Both the position numbers and the translations under genes were made by a program. A stretch of DNA of 64,000 nt from Nereocystis luetkeana. Lineage: Eukaryota; Sar; Phaeophyceae; Laminariales; Laminariaceae. Within the stretch, counting starts at the first letter, position 1, and each line of letters starts with the position of its first letter. Under the pieces are notes generated by a model, which worked only from the letters and a program-made list of their open reading frames with translations, searched no databases and was not told the DNA's origin. Where the stretch lies: contig JARUPZ010000027.1 of the NCBI GenBank assembly GCA_031213475.1, forward strand, positions 4,875,632-4,939,631, in the 5' to 3' direction. Shown here one piece after another: positions 43,637-56,800 of the stretch.

Positions 43637-46600
43637 TCGACCAGCTCCGCGTGCTGTACGTGAGCCGCCATAGGGCGAAGCCCGGAGAAAGCGCGCGGGA
43701 GGACTGGGAGTCCAAGGACTTCGAGACGGCGCGCGCCCTCCTCCAGCGTTGCCCCGACCTCGCGTACGTCTACGTGGGTAGGTCTTGCGTCGCGGCGGGC
43801 GGCGACCCCGACGGGCCGGCGAAAAGGGTGGAGCAGCTCCGCCACGTGCCTTTGGCCCTGCTTCGAGCGGACGTTGTGCTCGTCCTCCCAGGCCAGGCGG
43901 GGGATGACCACACTGATGGCGACGGAGACGACCCGTCGCCGCCGGGCCCGCGGCGGCGGCGCCATCATCGGCACAGCGACTTCAGGTTTCACGCCGGCGG
44001 CGCCTGGGCGCGCATGGAGCTCGCCCTGGCGGCAGTCGGTCAGGCCAAGGTATACGTGGCCTTTCGTGCCGAGCCCTACCCCGAGTCGCTGTGCGAGCTT
44101 AAGCCGGGGAAGAGTGACGTCGGAGAGGCGACAAGGCAGGCCGCGGAAGAACTCCAGGTTGCCGCGACCGCGGACGAGGGTGGCGATGAGGCTACGACCA
44201 CCGCAGGCGGTGATGAAATGATCGATAATATGTCTGTAACGACGGGTTTGGGGGGGGGAGAGGTGGAGGACAACTCGGCGGCGGCGCCGGCGGCGACGGT
44301 CAACGTGGCGCGGGAAAACTGGGTCGGCGCAGACCTAAACCCTCTCGCCGCGCTGGAAGAGGCCAGGATGGCGGTGACCGCCGCGGAAAACTCGGATGAC
44401 GCCAACATCTTGGGGAGCATCAAAGGTATGCGGCCGGTGCCAACCCCTGGCTTTGCTGAGAGCGCGAGGGCGTCTCTGGGTGAAGAGCGTGCCGAAGGGG
44501 AGGGGGAGCTCGCGTTGTCTTTGCTGCTGTTCGCGGTCCTCTGCTCGGAGCCGAAGGCCCGCGCGACGTACACGGATGCCTTCGTGGAGGACGCCGGCAA
44601 GTTGGAGATATCGTACCGCCCGATCGCGGTGGTGAGAAGCCCGTACCGGGAGAGGTTCGGGACACCGCGCCAGCCGCAGGTTACCGCTTCGGTGCTGCAC
44701 GGGGGCGCCCAAGAGGGGCAAATTGTGTTCCTGAAAGGGCATGGCTACGGTGAGCGCGCGCCGCTCTGAGTCGGAGGGAGGAGGGCACATTCATTTCCTC
44801 TCGTCCGCGCTGTCGAGTTGTTAGTTTCTGGTGTCGCGCTGTTTTTTTGTCTGCAACGGTGACATCGTCATCATCCTGGGAGCGTTTTTTTTCCTGCTTC
44901 TCCTTCCCGGCGGCGTTGCAGGCATTGCCCTAGCTAGCCTCGGGGGACGCAGCAGACGCCCTTCCAGATTGGCGCGACGACTTGCATACTGCTGTCGCAA
45001 GGGTTTGCGGGGGAGGGAAAGGGGGGTAACCACCGTATTTATCGTTCGCTAATACATGCGGCGTTGTGACTCATCTCCGCTGCCCTCTACCTACACAACA
45101 AGAAGCACGCAATCTTCGTCGTCGCTTGTCGCGCGCCGTCCTCCCGTTGATCCTGCCCTTTGCTCGTTCAGAGGAGGCCTTGCAAGATTTGAGCGGCTTC
45201 GACATGATCTGGGTCATCTCCCACATGCACCTCAATAAGGGCTGGAACCGCAAGGTCCGTCCCCCGCGGCTACCGCAGGAGCGCAAGGGCCTCTTCTCCA
45301 CCCGGAGCCCGCACCGGCCGAACGCCTTGGCGCTCTCGTCCTTACGGGTGGGCCGGGTAGACGCGGCGAAGGGCGTCATCTACGTGCACGGCCTAGACCT
45401 GCTCGACGGTGTGTGTATGTTTGTGTTCTTAACACGAAACCGTTATTTCCGCCCATGTACATCCAGCACAGCAAACCCGGTGTCCTGATTTTGACGCTAA
45501 ATATATTCCAGCTCTGGGATCACAAACTCTGCGAGGCGGAGAGAGTACATCGCATGGCAAACATGCCGGGTACCGAAAGCAGAAGGCATACAGTACAGAA
45601 ACCAGACGAATTGCTGGGGAAAAAAAAAGAAGAGAAGAAAAAAGGAAGAAAGAGAAGAGAGGGAGCGAGCAAACACACGAGTAAACAGCATAAAATCGTG
45701 CCGCGAAGGGGTTTGGCATCAGAGCAGTCCACACTTTTCCTAGTCCTGCTGCATTTTTACAATTTCCCCCCCCCACTCTATTTCCAAGTAGTTTGTCGCC
45801 AAAGCGCAGGTGCAATCATGAAGGGTTTTCACGCGCGTCGTCTGTGTTTTTGTACCCGTATACCTGTGTGTTCGATATTGTTGTTGTTGTTGTTGTTGTT
45901 TTTTCCGGCGTAACGTGTTATTGCATGCTTTGGAACAACGCCCGGGTGCGATGGGCGAAACCCCGCTGTGGTTTTCGGGAGGGCACTGCTGGGTTTGTGG
46001 AGTCGGGGGTCCATGAGGGCGTAGGTCGGTATTGGGCGTGTTGGGCGAGAAGACGTGGCCCCAACATCTCAACCCACCGAAACGCTGTTCTCTATTGCCT
46101 CACGTGAACTATAAGTTGCTCTTCAGATATTACGGGGGGCGGTAGTAAATAGGACCTACGGTATACACAAAAACCTTTGTATTTCCCTATTTTTACTATT
46201 AATACCAATACTTGGTCCTATTTACTATGGTCCCCCGTAATAGTACTTCTATAATCAATCCCGCTTTCTCCGCTGCTTTTCTTGTGTCGGTGACTGGTGG
46301 TCTGGTCTGTGTGATGCTGGGCAGGTACTCCGGTGCTGGATATCAAGCCGTACATCGGGTGAGTGCCGATTTTATTTTTGCTTTCGTTTCTGCTTCCAAG
46401 GACGGAGGGGGGCATGAGGGCATTTTTTTTTCAGACGGGCGACGGCGTGAGCGGGCTGTTTCGATCGGACCCTCGAACACCAAGCGTTGCCTCCTCCTCA
46501 AACACCTTGAGCGGCAGGTAGGTCTCACACGACTTACACGGGTGCTATAGGTGGTCCACTAATAGGTGCCCGGTAGGCACTTTTCCTCGCCAAAAACAAA

Positions 46601-47232
46601 AAGACGGAACCAAACTGGAGTTTTTTTTTCTTTGTCTGGCGGGCGTCGCCGAAGTGCCGCACAACGGCACGCACCGTCGAAAACACGGACGTAGATTAGT
46701 GGGCGCATACCGCGCTGTGCTAAACCCGCAGGTCTATTAACCCCACAACCCACGACGCCTTAAGAGAAAACTAACACACTAGAGCTATTATCTCCTAGAG
46801 CACAGTAGAGGAGAACAGGCGGCACGTGTTTTTTCAGGCGGCCACACGGCAACTTTTGTGTCCCTAAAAATGTTGCAAACGTTTTGCCTCCTCTCCCGCC
46901 CGGCCGCTGCCTATTCTCGTCGATCCCCGCCCGCCCCCCCCCACAGCTACTGCGACGCTTTCCCGGACATGAAGGCCGGCTGGATCGACGCCCTCGGGTC
47001 TGACCACGAGGAGCAAGGGGATTTTTTGCCCAAGTTCAGCGTCGGCGCCACGCTTGTGCACACCGCCACCCGCTCCGAAAACACTTTCGAAGGCTGTGCC
47101 ACCGAAACGATCTCGAGCGGGCGGGGGGGACGGGGGGGGGGAGGCGCCGAAGAAGCTTCTGTGGAAGCACTGCTGAAGCTTAACGGGAAAAAACTCCCTC
47201 CTGTTTTTCATGGCGCGGTAGTACATGTTTGA
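43036..47232 (+). CDS. TRMO: tRNA (adenine-N6)-methyltransferase, TrmO/TRMO family, with long N-terminal extension
   Basis: Exons 43036-44749, 45103-45408, 46325-46358 and 46947-47232 join in phase to 779 residues. The last third is a clear TrmO (UPF0066/TsaA) domain: YRPIAVVRSPYRERFGTPRQ (about 525-544), SGFDMIWVISHMHLNKGWN, KGLFSTRSPHRPNALALSSL, VYVHGLDLLDG-type core, then TPVLDIKPYI and YCDAFPDMKAGWID. In known members this beta-barrel enzyme uses S-adenosylmethionine to methylate N6 of t6A37 in threonine tRNAs. Human TRMO is about 440 residues and begins near the domain. Here residues 1-520 are extra: a hydrophobic helix (about 9-29), a Gln-rich coiled part, a basic region, and a folded-looking module with VDQLRVLYVSRHRAK, DLAYVYVGRSC, LRADVVLVLPG and GGAWARMELALA. 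An in-frame upstream ATG at 42907 would add 43 residues; I prefer 43036 because the hydrophobic helix follows it closely. The helix suggests membrane attachment. Function of the module is unknown. Confidence 0.9.
46130..46240. mobile_element. TA-target MITE, copy 5, with an internal TATTAATA
   Basis: TTACGGGGGGCGGTAGTAAA to TTTACTATGGTCCCCCGTAA, flanked by TA. Where relatives read TTTTTACTAACAATA, this copy reads TTTTTACTATTAATACCAAT, an extra TTAATA after a TA. It lies in TRMO intron 2. Confidence 0.92.
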
Positions 47233-49287
47233 AAAAAAAAAACGTGACCCTTTTTTGGCGAGCAGCGTTACATGGCGGGGAGCTCTTGGTTGTGGCGTTG
47301 ACGCGGTATTTTTTTGGGGTGTTGCCTGGCTGCCTGCCTGCCGGGCAGATGACGTACCCAGGATTGATTGTTTGGTGGCGTCCGTGAAACGCGAGGTGCG
47401 GGTGGAAAGCGCCGTGCGTTGTAGCATCGGTCGTAGGGACGTATGGCCACAAGGGCCATGGGGTTGGGGCTGGCGTTGGGTGCCATATGTCGATATCGGT
47501 GTTGGCGTTTCTTTTCTATGGAGAGAAGAAACATACGATTTGATGTTTGAACCACCCGTTCGTGTACTGTCGTCGACGTCAACTGCGAAGCTTGTGTTAC
47601 CCACTGAACCCACGGGGTATGAAATATCGATCGATTACGCCTCCCAGGGTATAATCCTTGCGACGACATGGCGAGGTCCGGTTTTACCAGTTTGACCCGA
47701 GAACACTTCCTTTCGCTCGCTCGGCGGGAACCAAACAGCAAAAAAGAAACAACATTGAACATATTCCAGAAGCAAGTGCAGGGTACAGGTACGCAGCGAG
47801 GTCCGATTATTAACCCGAGCACGTGGTTTCACACATATATATATATATATATATTCCTCCAGCAGGCAAATGAATGCTTCGGTGGATTTAACCCGATGTT
47901 CCGAAGCTCTGTTCTCTCTACCTTTCATAGAGCTGCAGGTGATACTACTACTGCTGTGCGCCCTCGAAGGAATGTAATAACAGCGACAGCCAACCATGAC
48001 GGACAAACGCAACACACACACCCTTGCTACTGTAGGCTTTGCGGCACATCGGCCGGCGCATGCCAACTGCGAACTTCTGCTACTACGCCGACAAACAACC
48101 CAGCGCCAAGAAAAACAGCTGGCTATAAATCTCGCCACGCACATTTTTGCGGTATATATACGCTCGAAATTAAAACCCCCTCCAATGAAACCGACAACAG
48201 TAACAGCAAACAACAAAGCCACAACCACTATTAATATTAAAAACAGGAAGTTATCTCGCTATACCTTCGCGGCGATCGTCCTGAAAAAAACAAACAAACA
48301 CTCAACAACCAACCGCTCGTTGCTGGCGTGTATTTGCTCTACAGCCAACAACGAGTTACTATATATACTGCTTGTCGTACTTTTCGTACACTATACACCA
48401 CGAGAAGAGTGGCATTCTGTCACGTTAGACAAGGACCGTTTAGATTGAATATCTATTAATAGATATGCAAACGATCAAGAGACGCCGGAAGCACGTCCGT
48501 CCGTCCGCACTACAGCATGGTATCGTGTATGCGTATTTAGCTTGTCCACTTGGCGGACGTGTTACGAGTGTGCGCGCAAGCCACGCAGTAGTAGGTGAGC
48601 CGCGCTTTTTTAGACGTGCTGTGCGTGAACCCACCGCTTCTGCGATGATACTGCCTGCGACAACACTGTTTGTTACTGCCAGGTATTTACTATGACGAAT
48701 CTCTTCAGACGGAAGTCGAATCTGAAGGGCATGAAAAAACAACACTGCGCTGCCACATACATGTGATTCACACGAACGCCGAACCTCAGAACGGACGCAC
48801 AAATTTCAGACTCCTCGTGTTTGTGTATGTGTTACACAGCAGCACGTGTCTTACCTTCCCTAAATGTCTAAGCTATGTGTCTTCCCTATATAAATGTCTA
48901 AACTACGTGTCTCCCCTAAGCTATTGTTCGGCTTGAAGTCGCTGCTACATTCTCTATACATATATATGCACTGCTGTTGCGGCGCTAACAATAATAATGC
49001 CATGTGTTTTATACCCTGCAGCCAACACGTCACAATCGTTTCGTATGGCATCTCCAGGTTCCCCACCGTCGAAAGCACAGGGCGACGCAGGAAGAAGAGA
49101 CGGCGAGGCCGGCTTGTTGCCTGATGGATGCCCAAATGAAGGCAGCGGACCGTCACGTCGCATTTATGTGGTGGACCACAGATCAGATGCCCAAAGAAAG
49201 CCAGCGGCATAGACCCTCTGTCTGAAGAATAGGCACACACGCACGTGGTCGCACATATATACGTGAGTACGTAGATTTCGCCTCATC
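47233..49287. other. Gap between converging TRMO and the Pmp-like gene
   Basis: An AT dinucleotide run (47836-47854) and AT-rich unique sequence. Open frames up to about 190 residues exist on both strands but have no coding character. Confidence 0.5.
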
Positions 49288-52200
49288 TCATGCCACAACC
49301 GAGTCTTCGACGCAGACATCATCGACGTCGAAGCCGACCAGGATGGCCCCTTGCTCGACGTATCCCAGACTGCAGCTCGTCACCGGCTGCGGTAAATAGG
49401 CGGTGCACGCATACATGTAGCCTCAGTGGAGATGGGGGAGGGACAAGGATAAAACGAGTTTGAGGCCATAACGTCACGACACCGATGATTGATGCTGACT
49501 GAGCCACCACTGCTGTATAGCACCTACTACCGCACTATTAATATATACTACCACAGCCGTAGTGTGTGCGAAGCTCTCTCTGCGTCTTTTTTTACTCTGA
49601 TGAGACTGGCGGGGTGCGGCAGTTTTGCGGAGAAGCTGCCCTTCTCTTTCTTTGATTCTCGATTTAAGACTGGTGGGCGGGTGGGCTTTGGTGTTGTTAC
49701 TCGACTACATTGTGTTTTTGTTGAAAAAAAAGGTGACCACTTTTTTTGGAGAAAAAAAAAGTATTTTGTTGCGGGGTGGGCATATGTAATAAGAATCATA
49801 ACCCACAATGGACCCAAAAACCATGTATCCCTCCTACGTTCACACTCCACACTCGGCTTCGATTATTATGTTCCACTTGCGATAGGGAGGAGTTAAAAAA
49901 AGTAACTTTCGCCACCCAGACTAAACAATAGCTGCTACAGCAAGCAGTATTAGCCGTAAAAGTAAAGCCCGAGCAGCGAACCCACAGCCCTGCTCAGCAG
50001 AGTAAAAAAACGGGCAGAGGATTGATTGCTTGTATCTACGAGGAACAAGAACGAAGCTCGCGACTGACAAAACTGTTCCCTCTGCTGGTGCTTCGACGGA
50101 TTTCTTTGGTGTTGTTATGGTATATATACCTGGTTGTTGTTGCTGCCGCCGATGATGAAGTTGTCCGAGGTCCGCACGACGTCGGGCTTGCCGAACGTCA
50201 GCGACGAGTGGTAGGAGACGCTGAAGGCGCCGCCGGTAGTCTCGGATCCGTTGCTGTCGAACGCGACCGCCTTCTGGAACCTGGGTTTATTATTTGCACA
50301 CCCATACATCCATCCATCCATCCATCCATCCATCCATCCATCCATCCATCCATCCATCCATCCATCCATCCATCCATCCATCCATCCATCCATCCATCCA
50401 TCCATCCGCGGGACACCAACAGACACCAACAAACCACGGACGGGAAAAAAGTTAATATCGTACAGCAACTAACTGTGAAGGTGTTACCTACTGAGCTATA
50501 TAAGGGTAAAAAAAGGTCGATCGACTACCCAGCCCAGGGCAGTCCTTATATATACCACACTCCCTCCCCCTCTAAACGGCGGGGTCTTCGGGTCGTTGGA
50601 ACCGGTATACGTCTGTATACGCTAACCTACCCGCTTCGTTTCATTACCTGGGGAGACAGGGAGATAAAAGCTACGTGTTCAAACCCTTGACCTGGGCGAC
50701 GTGAAATGTGAAGGTGTCACCTACTGAGCGATAGGGACTGGTAAATGATCGATCGATTGCCCAGCCCAGGGTAATCCTTCTAACACAACACCTTGAGACC
50801 TTTTTAGGGCCGGCCGCACTTACTTCCTTCCGTTCTGGGGGCAAACTACTTGGAATTAGAGTCATGAATGTATTCATGTGGGAATCACTATAGGGTGCCC
50901 CAGTGTTATAAGGATGATCCTGGGCTGGGTAATCGATCGATATTCACCCCTATAGCTCAGTAGGTAGAACCTTCGCATTTGACGTTGTCGAGGACACGGG
51001 TTCGAATATCACTTCGAGCGTTTCTCTTATATAGAAGCGCTCGCGCGTGCGTGTCTTTGGTAACGTATACAGTATCTCCCTGGTTTCCCAGGTATTGAAA
51101 CGAAGCGGTTAGGTCAGCGTACGGCCGTATACAGTACCGACGCCCCAAATACCCCGCCGTTATCCCGCCGTTAAGAGGGGGGGGAGGGGGGGGTGTACTC
51201 TATAGGAGATATGTACTCGATCTCATGCATGGCCGTAGTCGTATGACCATAGACCCTCGCATCCCTACAATGCCGGGACGGAGCATGTCGGGTTTTCACC
51301 GACCAGGCAGACATTGCTTGCACCAAGCGCGAAGCGCCGTGAGGTGTCTGGCAAGTCGCATGAAGGGTGAGCTGCATCCTACTAAGAACCGCTTTTGAGG
51401 CGGACTTGCATATGGCCGACAGCTTCAATGAGTTGATTTAATTTCCGGTGTAGGCATTTCCAGAGACAGCAATGGGAGTACTATGTAACTGCCTCTTGGG
51501 TGCCTTACGTTGAACACTACGTGATACGATCATTCCCAATTGTGCGGAGTAAAGGTTGTTTACCTCGCACAAATGATCTAACTCGACAACCGGCTGTGGG
51601 TGACCGCCAAAATATATATATATATGGTACCCTGGTTGTCGAGCTCACGAGGGGGGGGGGGGGGGGGGGTACTCGATAAGAGGGGGGGAGGGTGTTATGA
51701 AGATCACCCGGGTTGGGTAATCGATCGGTCTTTTACCTCAATAGCTCAGTAGGTTACACCTTCACACTATATTAATACCATAAAAAAGTGCCATAACCAA
51801 ACCACAGTAATCTCTTTCTGGGTGCTGCTGCTGTTGTTGTAGTCAGTCGTCGTTTCGTGCCGGAACAGGCCACAGGGCATGCAATATAGCCAAGGATTGA
51901 TTGCGGTTCTACTGTAACGTAGTATACGGCCAACTGGTCGGGCGAAAGAAAAGGGCCACTGTGCTGGCGTGCACGTTCTATACTTAACCCCTCCCCCACC
52001 CCAAAGCAGCCGTGCGACACTTCTTGCGGCGCAAAACAGCCCACCGTTGTTCGGAGAGAGCGTCAAGTCAAAAGCCGAGGGTCTCAGATTCTAGTCGTCA
52101 GAAAAAACGTTGGATGGATGGAAGGCAGCGCAATGACAGCTGATATATCCGGTGGGGTATCGTGCTAGAGGTACACCTGGTCAACCACCAGGCTAGCTAG

Positions 52201-53779
52201 GTACTAATAATAGCATATAGTTTACTCAGTTGTTGTGGTGCGTGCCTGTAACAAAAAACACAACCTGGGGGGCCGCCATGCTGTTACTAGTAATCCCGTA
52301 AGGACTGCACTCCCGTTGGGGGGACGGGATTATACAGCAGCAGTAGGTAAGATAGTAGACAGTAGTAGGTAAGACAGTATATAGTAGGTAAGACGGTAGA
52401 CAGTAGGTAAAGTAGTAGACAGTAGGTAAGACAGCACACAGTACGTAAAGACAGTAGCCGATACAGTTTAAGCCCTTTAGGACCGCACTCCCGTTTTGGG
52501 GGCGGGACTACACAGCAGTAGGTAAGACAGACAGTAGACGGTAGGTAAGACAGTAGACTATATCATTTAAGTACTTAAGGACTGCACTCTCCCGTTGTCA
52601 GGACAAAGCACTGGGACATAGAGTCAGAGTTAGGTTTCTGCACAGCAGTGCAGTACTAAAATAGGTTAAGGCTGAATCTCAGATTCACCGAAGGGGTTAT
52701 TTACACACCTCGGACAGGTCATCAATTCGCACTTCATGATGATCTACGTAGATCTTTCAGAGCGGATGGATTCCTGATACTCATGATCTACGTAGATCTC
52801 TCAGTGCGGATGAAATCCTGAAATTTATGATCTACGTAGATCTTTCAGAGCGGACAGGTTCGTGATATTTATTATCTACATTGATCTGTCAGATCGGATG
52901 GATTCCTGATATTTATTATCTACGTAGATCTTTCAGAGCGAACAGATTCCTGATATTCATGATCTACGTAGATATTTCAGAACGAACAGATTCCTGATAT
53001 TCATGATCTGCGTAGATCTTTCAGAGCGGAGATCTTTCAGAACGGATGGATTCCTGATATTTATTATCTACGTAGATCTTTCAGAGCGAACAGATTCCTG
53101 ATATTCATGATCTACGTAGATATTTCAGAACGAACAGATTCCTGATATTCATGATTTGCGTAGATCTTTCAGAGCGAAGATCTTTCAGAGCGGATGGATT
53201 CCTGATGTTCATATTATTCGTGGATATTTCAGAGCGGATGGATTCCTGATATTTATGACCTCTCTTAACCCTTCTAGCGCACAGTGATGCAGTCCCGTTT
53301 CGGGGACAAAGCACTCAAAAGTTCAAGTAGTCTGTCCCCACAACGGGACTGCGGTCCTAAAAGGGATAAATAAGTTCATCATGTTGATCATGTTGACGGG
53401 TGTGGTCCGTATGATCAGCATATGGACCTGCAGCAAGACGTGCTTCCTCTGGGTTGGATCTCGAAACACACGGATCCTGCATACGAAACCCTTCTCTCGT
53501 GACGGCAGGCTAGGACCTACCAGAAGAAAGAGGTGATCTGCACGGCAGAACATCCTACAGGTAACGGGCAGGTTAGAATCAACTATTACGGGGGAACGTG
53601 GTAAATCAGGACCAAATATATGTATGCCTATTACGGGGGACCATAGTAATTAGGACCAAATAAATGTTGTTAGTAAAAAAAAGAGAAACATGTAGGTTTT
53701 TGTGTCTACCGTAGGTCCTACCGGTATTTAATATGCTCCCCCGTATTAGTAAAAATACTGGTAGATATATGTAAGCTTT

Positions 53780-53811
<32 letters not shown>

Positions 53812-56800
53812 GTCCTGATTACTACGCCCCCCCAGTGCTACTGCAGTATTACAAGGGACCATAGTTAATAGGACCAAATATTGTTAGTAAAAATTGTTAA
53901 ATATATGGGGTTTTATGTATACCATAGGTCCTATTAACTATGGCCCCCCGTTTTTAGAGGATCTATTAATATATCGTTATCTTGCCCGACGCGTACAAAT
54001 AATAGTGTTTGGAATCTCTTTGTTACGGGGGACCATTGTAAATAGGACCTACGATACACACAAAAACCTACCAGGTATATAATTCCCTTTTTTTACCCAC
54101 AATATTCTGTCCTATTTTCTATGGTCCCCCGTAATAGTCACCTCTAGTCAGCTGGCTGGTTGCTATCAGTCTGGCCAGAAATACAGCAAGGTACACACTT
54201 CTCGACATTTTGTCACACCGTGTATTAGACATAAACGGCGCGTCCCTCATGTTTACGATCAGACTGCCGTACCAATTCCGCATGCTGGTTTTCTCCCAAC
54301 AACGCCGAAGGCGTTCAAACGCCGAGCGATGCGTCTATTGCATAAACATGGATAAGATCTTGTCGTCGTCTGGACGTTTATCGTTGTATGTGCTCGTACA
54401 TCATCACACCCCCCCCCCTCCCAAGCGGTTCTTAGTAGGATGCAGCTCACCCTTCATGCGACTCGCCGGACACCTCACGTTTCGCTTCGCGCTTGATGCA
54501 AGCAACGTCTGCCAGGTCGGTGAAAACCCGACATGCTCCGTCCCGGCATTGTAGGGATGCGAGGGTCTATGATCACATACGACTACGGCCATGCATGAGA
54601 TCGATTACATCTCTTCTATCGAGTACACCCCCCCCCTCCCCCCCCCCCCCCTTCCCTCCCTCCCTGAGTCATTGCAGCAAACTTGGCTCGGAAAATTCCG
54701 TTCGTCCAGTAGGGTGTGTGTTACATCTTGCGTTGTTGTGTTCACACTACAGCAAAAACGGCAACAAAACAGCTCTTCAGTGGTTATTATGGCGCTCGTA
54801 TCTCGAATACATCGCGCAGGTACATAGCTAGCTGCAGGCAGTAGCTCACGTCACTTCGCCGCCGGTGACCGCCAGACCGCCGCCGATCTCGCCCTCGTTC
54901 CCGTTGAACTGTGCAGCACCTTTGAAGCTATGATGACGCGATAGAGGCACCCGCCAAACGCGACATTTTTTTTTTTCCCGCGGAGACAGCGACGACAACG
55001 AAGAAGGAGGACGAAGAAAGAAAACACACATGATAAAGAGCGAGGGAGAAACAGCAGTGCGGGGGGAGGGGAGGGGAGGGGAGGGGGGGGGACGTTTTTC
55101 GACATCCGATGTCAACCAGTAGTACTGCTATAAATAGATAGTGCGGATAAAGGGGGGAGATGTTAAGATCATGGACAGCGGGGCACTTTGTATCCCTGGG
55201 CAGGTCTGCCCAGGGATACAAAGTGTCCCGCTCATACAAAGCAGTATCATAACAGAGACAAGAGCCAGCCGCGTTGGTCTTCTTGGGGTCTCGAGGAGTG
55301 TTCGTAGAGCGTCTGCTTCCTTCCTTCCTTCCTTCCTTCCTTCCTTCCTTCCTTCCTGGGGTGAATGCGGGCTACCAGCGCCCGACCTACGATAACAAGG
55401 GTACAACTTCGTTGAGTGCTCTCCGGGTTTCGCGTTTGGACTGTCTCTCCGCCATCGCACTGCTGGCTAGCTTTCGCGAAAAATTGTATGGTATTGGCTC
55501 AGACCCCAGACCAAATATCGGCGGTTTTAGTTCCCAAAATACCAAAAAATAGGCTGAAACATTCACATACTATTAAGAGTACCGTAGTATTCCTGGCATA
55601 TATATCGTCTGATCCCTCTATTGTTTTTTTTTCCGATTTTCTGTTCCGTTCCGCTTTACTTTCTAGCTCAATCCCTAGTCTACAGTAATCACTTGACGCA
55701 CGCTTTTGCGGCAGGCCTGCACCTGCAGCGTTCTGAAGATTGTTCATCACTCTCCCCTTACCGCCGCTTGCTCTTCGTATTAAAAGTCGAAACATTCCTC
55801 ATAGTGGCGCCCACAGTACGCGCGCTATGTATCACTCTACTGTCCGGGCATCGTATTGCGGGGGGCCATAGCAAATAGGACCTACGATACACACACACAC
55901 AAAACTATATGTTTACCTATTTTTATCAACACTATTGGGTCCTATTTACTATGGTCCCCCGCAAGCAATAGTATCACCCGAGAACGGATTGAGAGACAAA
56001 AAGAGTACGCAAAAAGAAAAAAAACGAGGAACAGCCTTAACGTAGGTCTACGAATATCGTCTTTTTTAATTTTTGTCTGCACCCAAAACGATGTTGGAGG
56101 GTTCTTACGGGGAAACAGAGTGATTACGACCAAAATGTGATTATTACGGGGGACCCTAGTTAACAGGACCTATGGTGTACATAAAAACCTATATATTTAA
56201 CCATTTTTACTAACAATATTTGGTCCTGTTAACTATGCCCCCCCGTAATAGTTTTTCAGTAGAGAAGGAAGCCGCACCAGTCAGAAATGTTCTGGCCGAA
56301 AAAACACGACCACTATCGTATAGGTATGCACGTGACTTTTTTTTCAACCTATTTCTAGCGGCCTTTTGGACAAGCCGTGAGTGACTACACGTGTCTTCCC
56401 TTCTCCCCCCCCCCCCCTGGGCAGAGGCACGCCTTCGTTTTCATAAACTCCCACTGCTCGTCGATTCTCATCGAAGCGTGCAACCAGTCCTCCTCCTCTG
56501 CGCGTGCTTTGAAATAAATAACCAAGGCAGAGCAAAAGGCTCGCTCTCACATGAGGTCCCCATCATTCAACAGGCCCCCGACCGAATGGCGAAAGTTCTT
56601 GTTGTTGTCGAAGTAGGCCTTTCCGTAGAACCTGCGGTGCAGTCAGGTACGGCACCATAGGCCGAACAGGAAGGGAGTGAGGGAGGGAGGGAGGGAGGGA
56701 GGGAGGGAGGGAGGGAGGGAGAGAGGGAGGGATGGAGGGAGGGAGGGATGGAGGGAGGGAGGGAGGGAGGGAGGGAGGGAGGGAGGGAGGGAGGGAGGGA

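Noticed and set aside
50304..50407. CRISPR or other spaced repeat array
   Set aside because: The CATC run has no spacers, and nothing else in the window has equal repeats with unique spacers.
50938..51012. A working tRNA gene
   Set aside because: A- and B-box words are present, but the acceptor and anticodon stems do not pair and related copies nearby show a SINE family.
53105..53314. Minus-strand frame with IRN...S repeats as a protein
   Set aside because: It is translated from the 44-bp minisatellite and the adjacent MITE.
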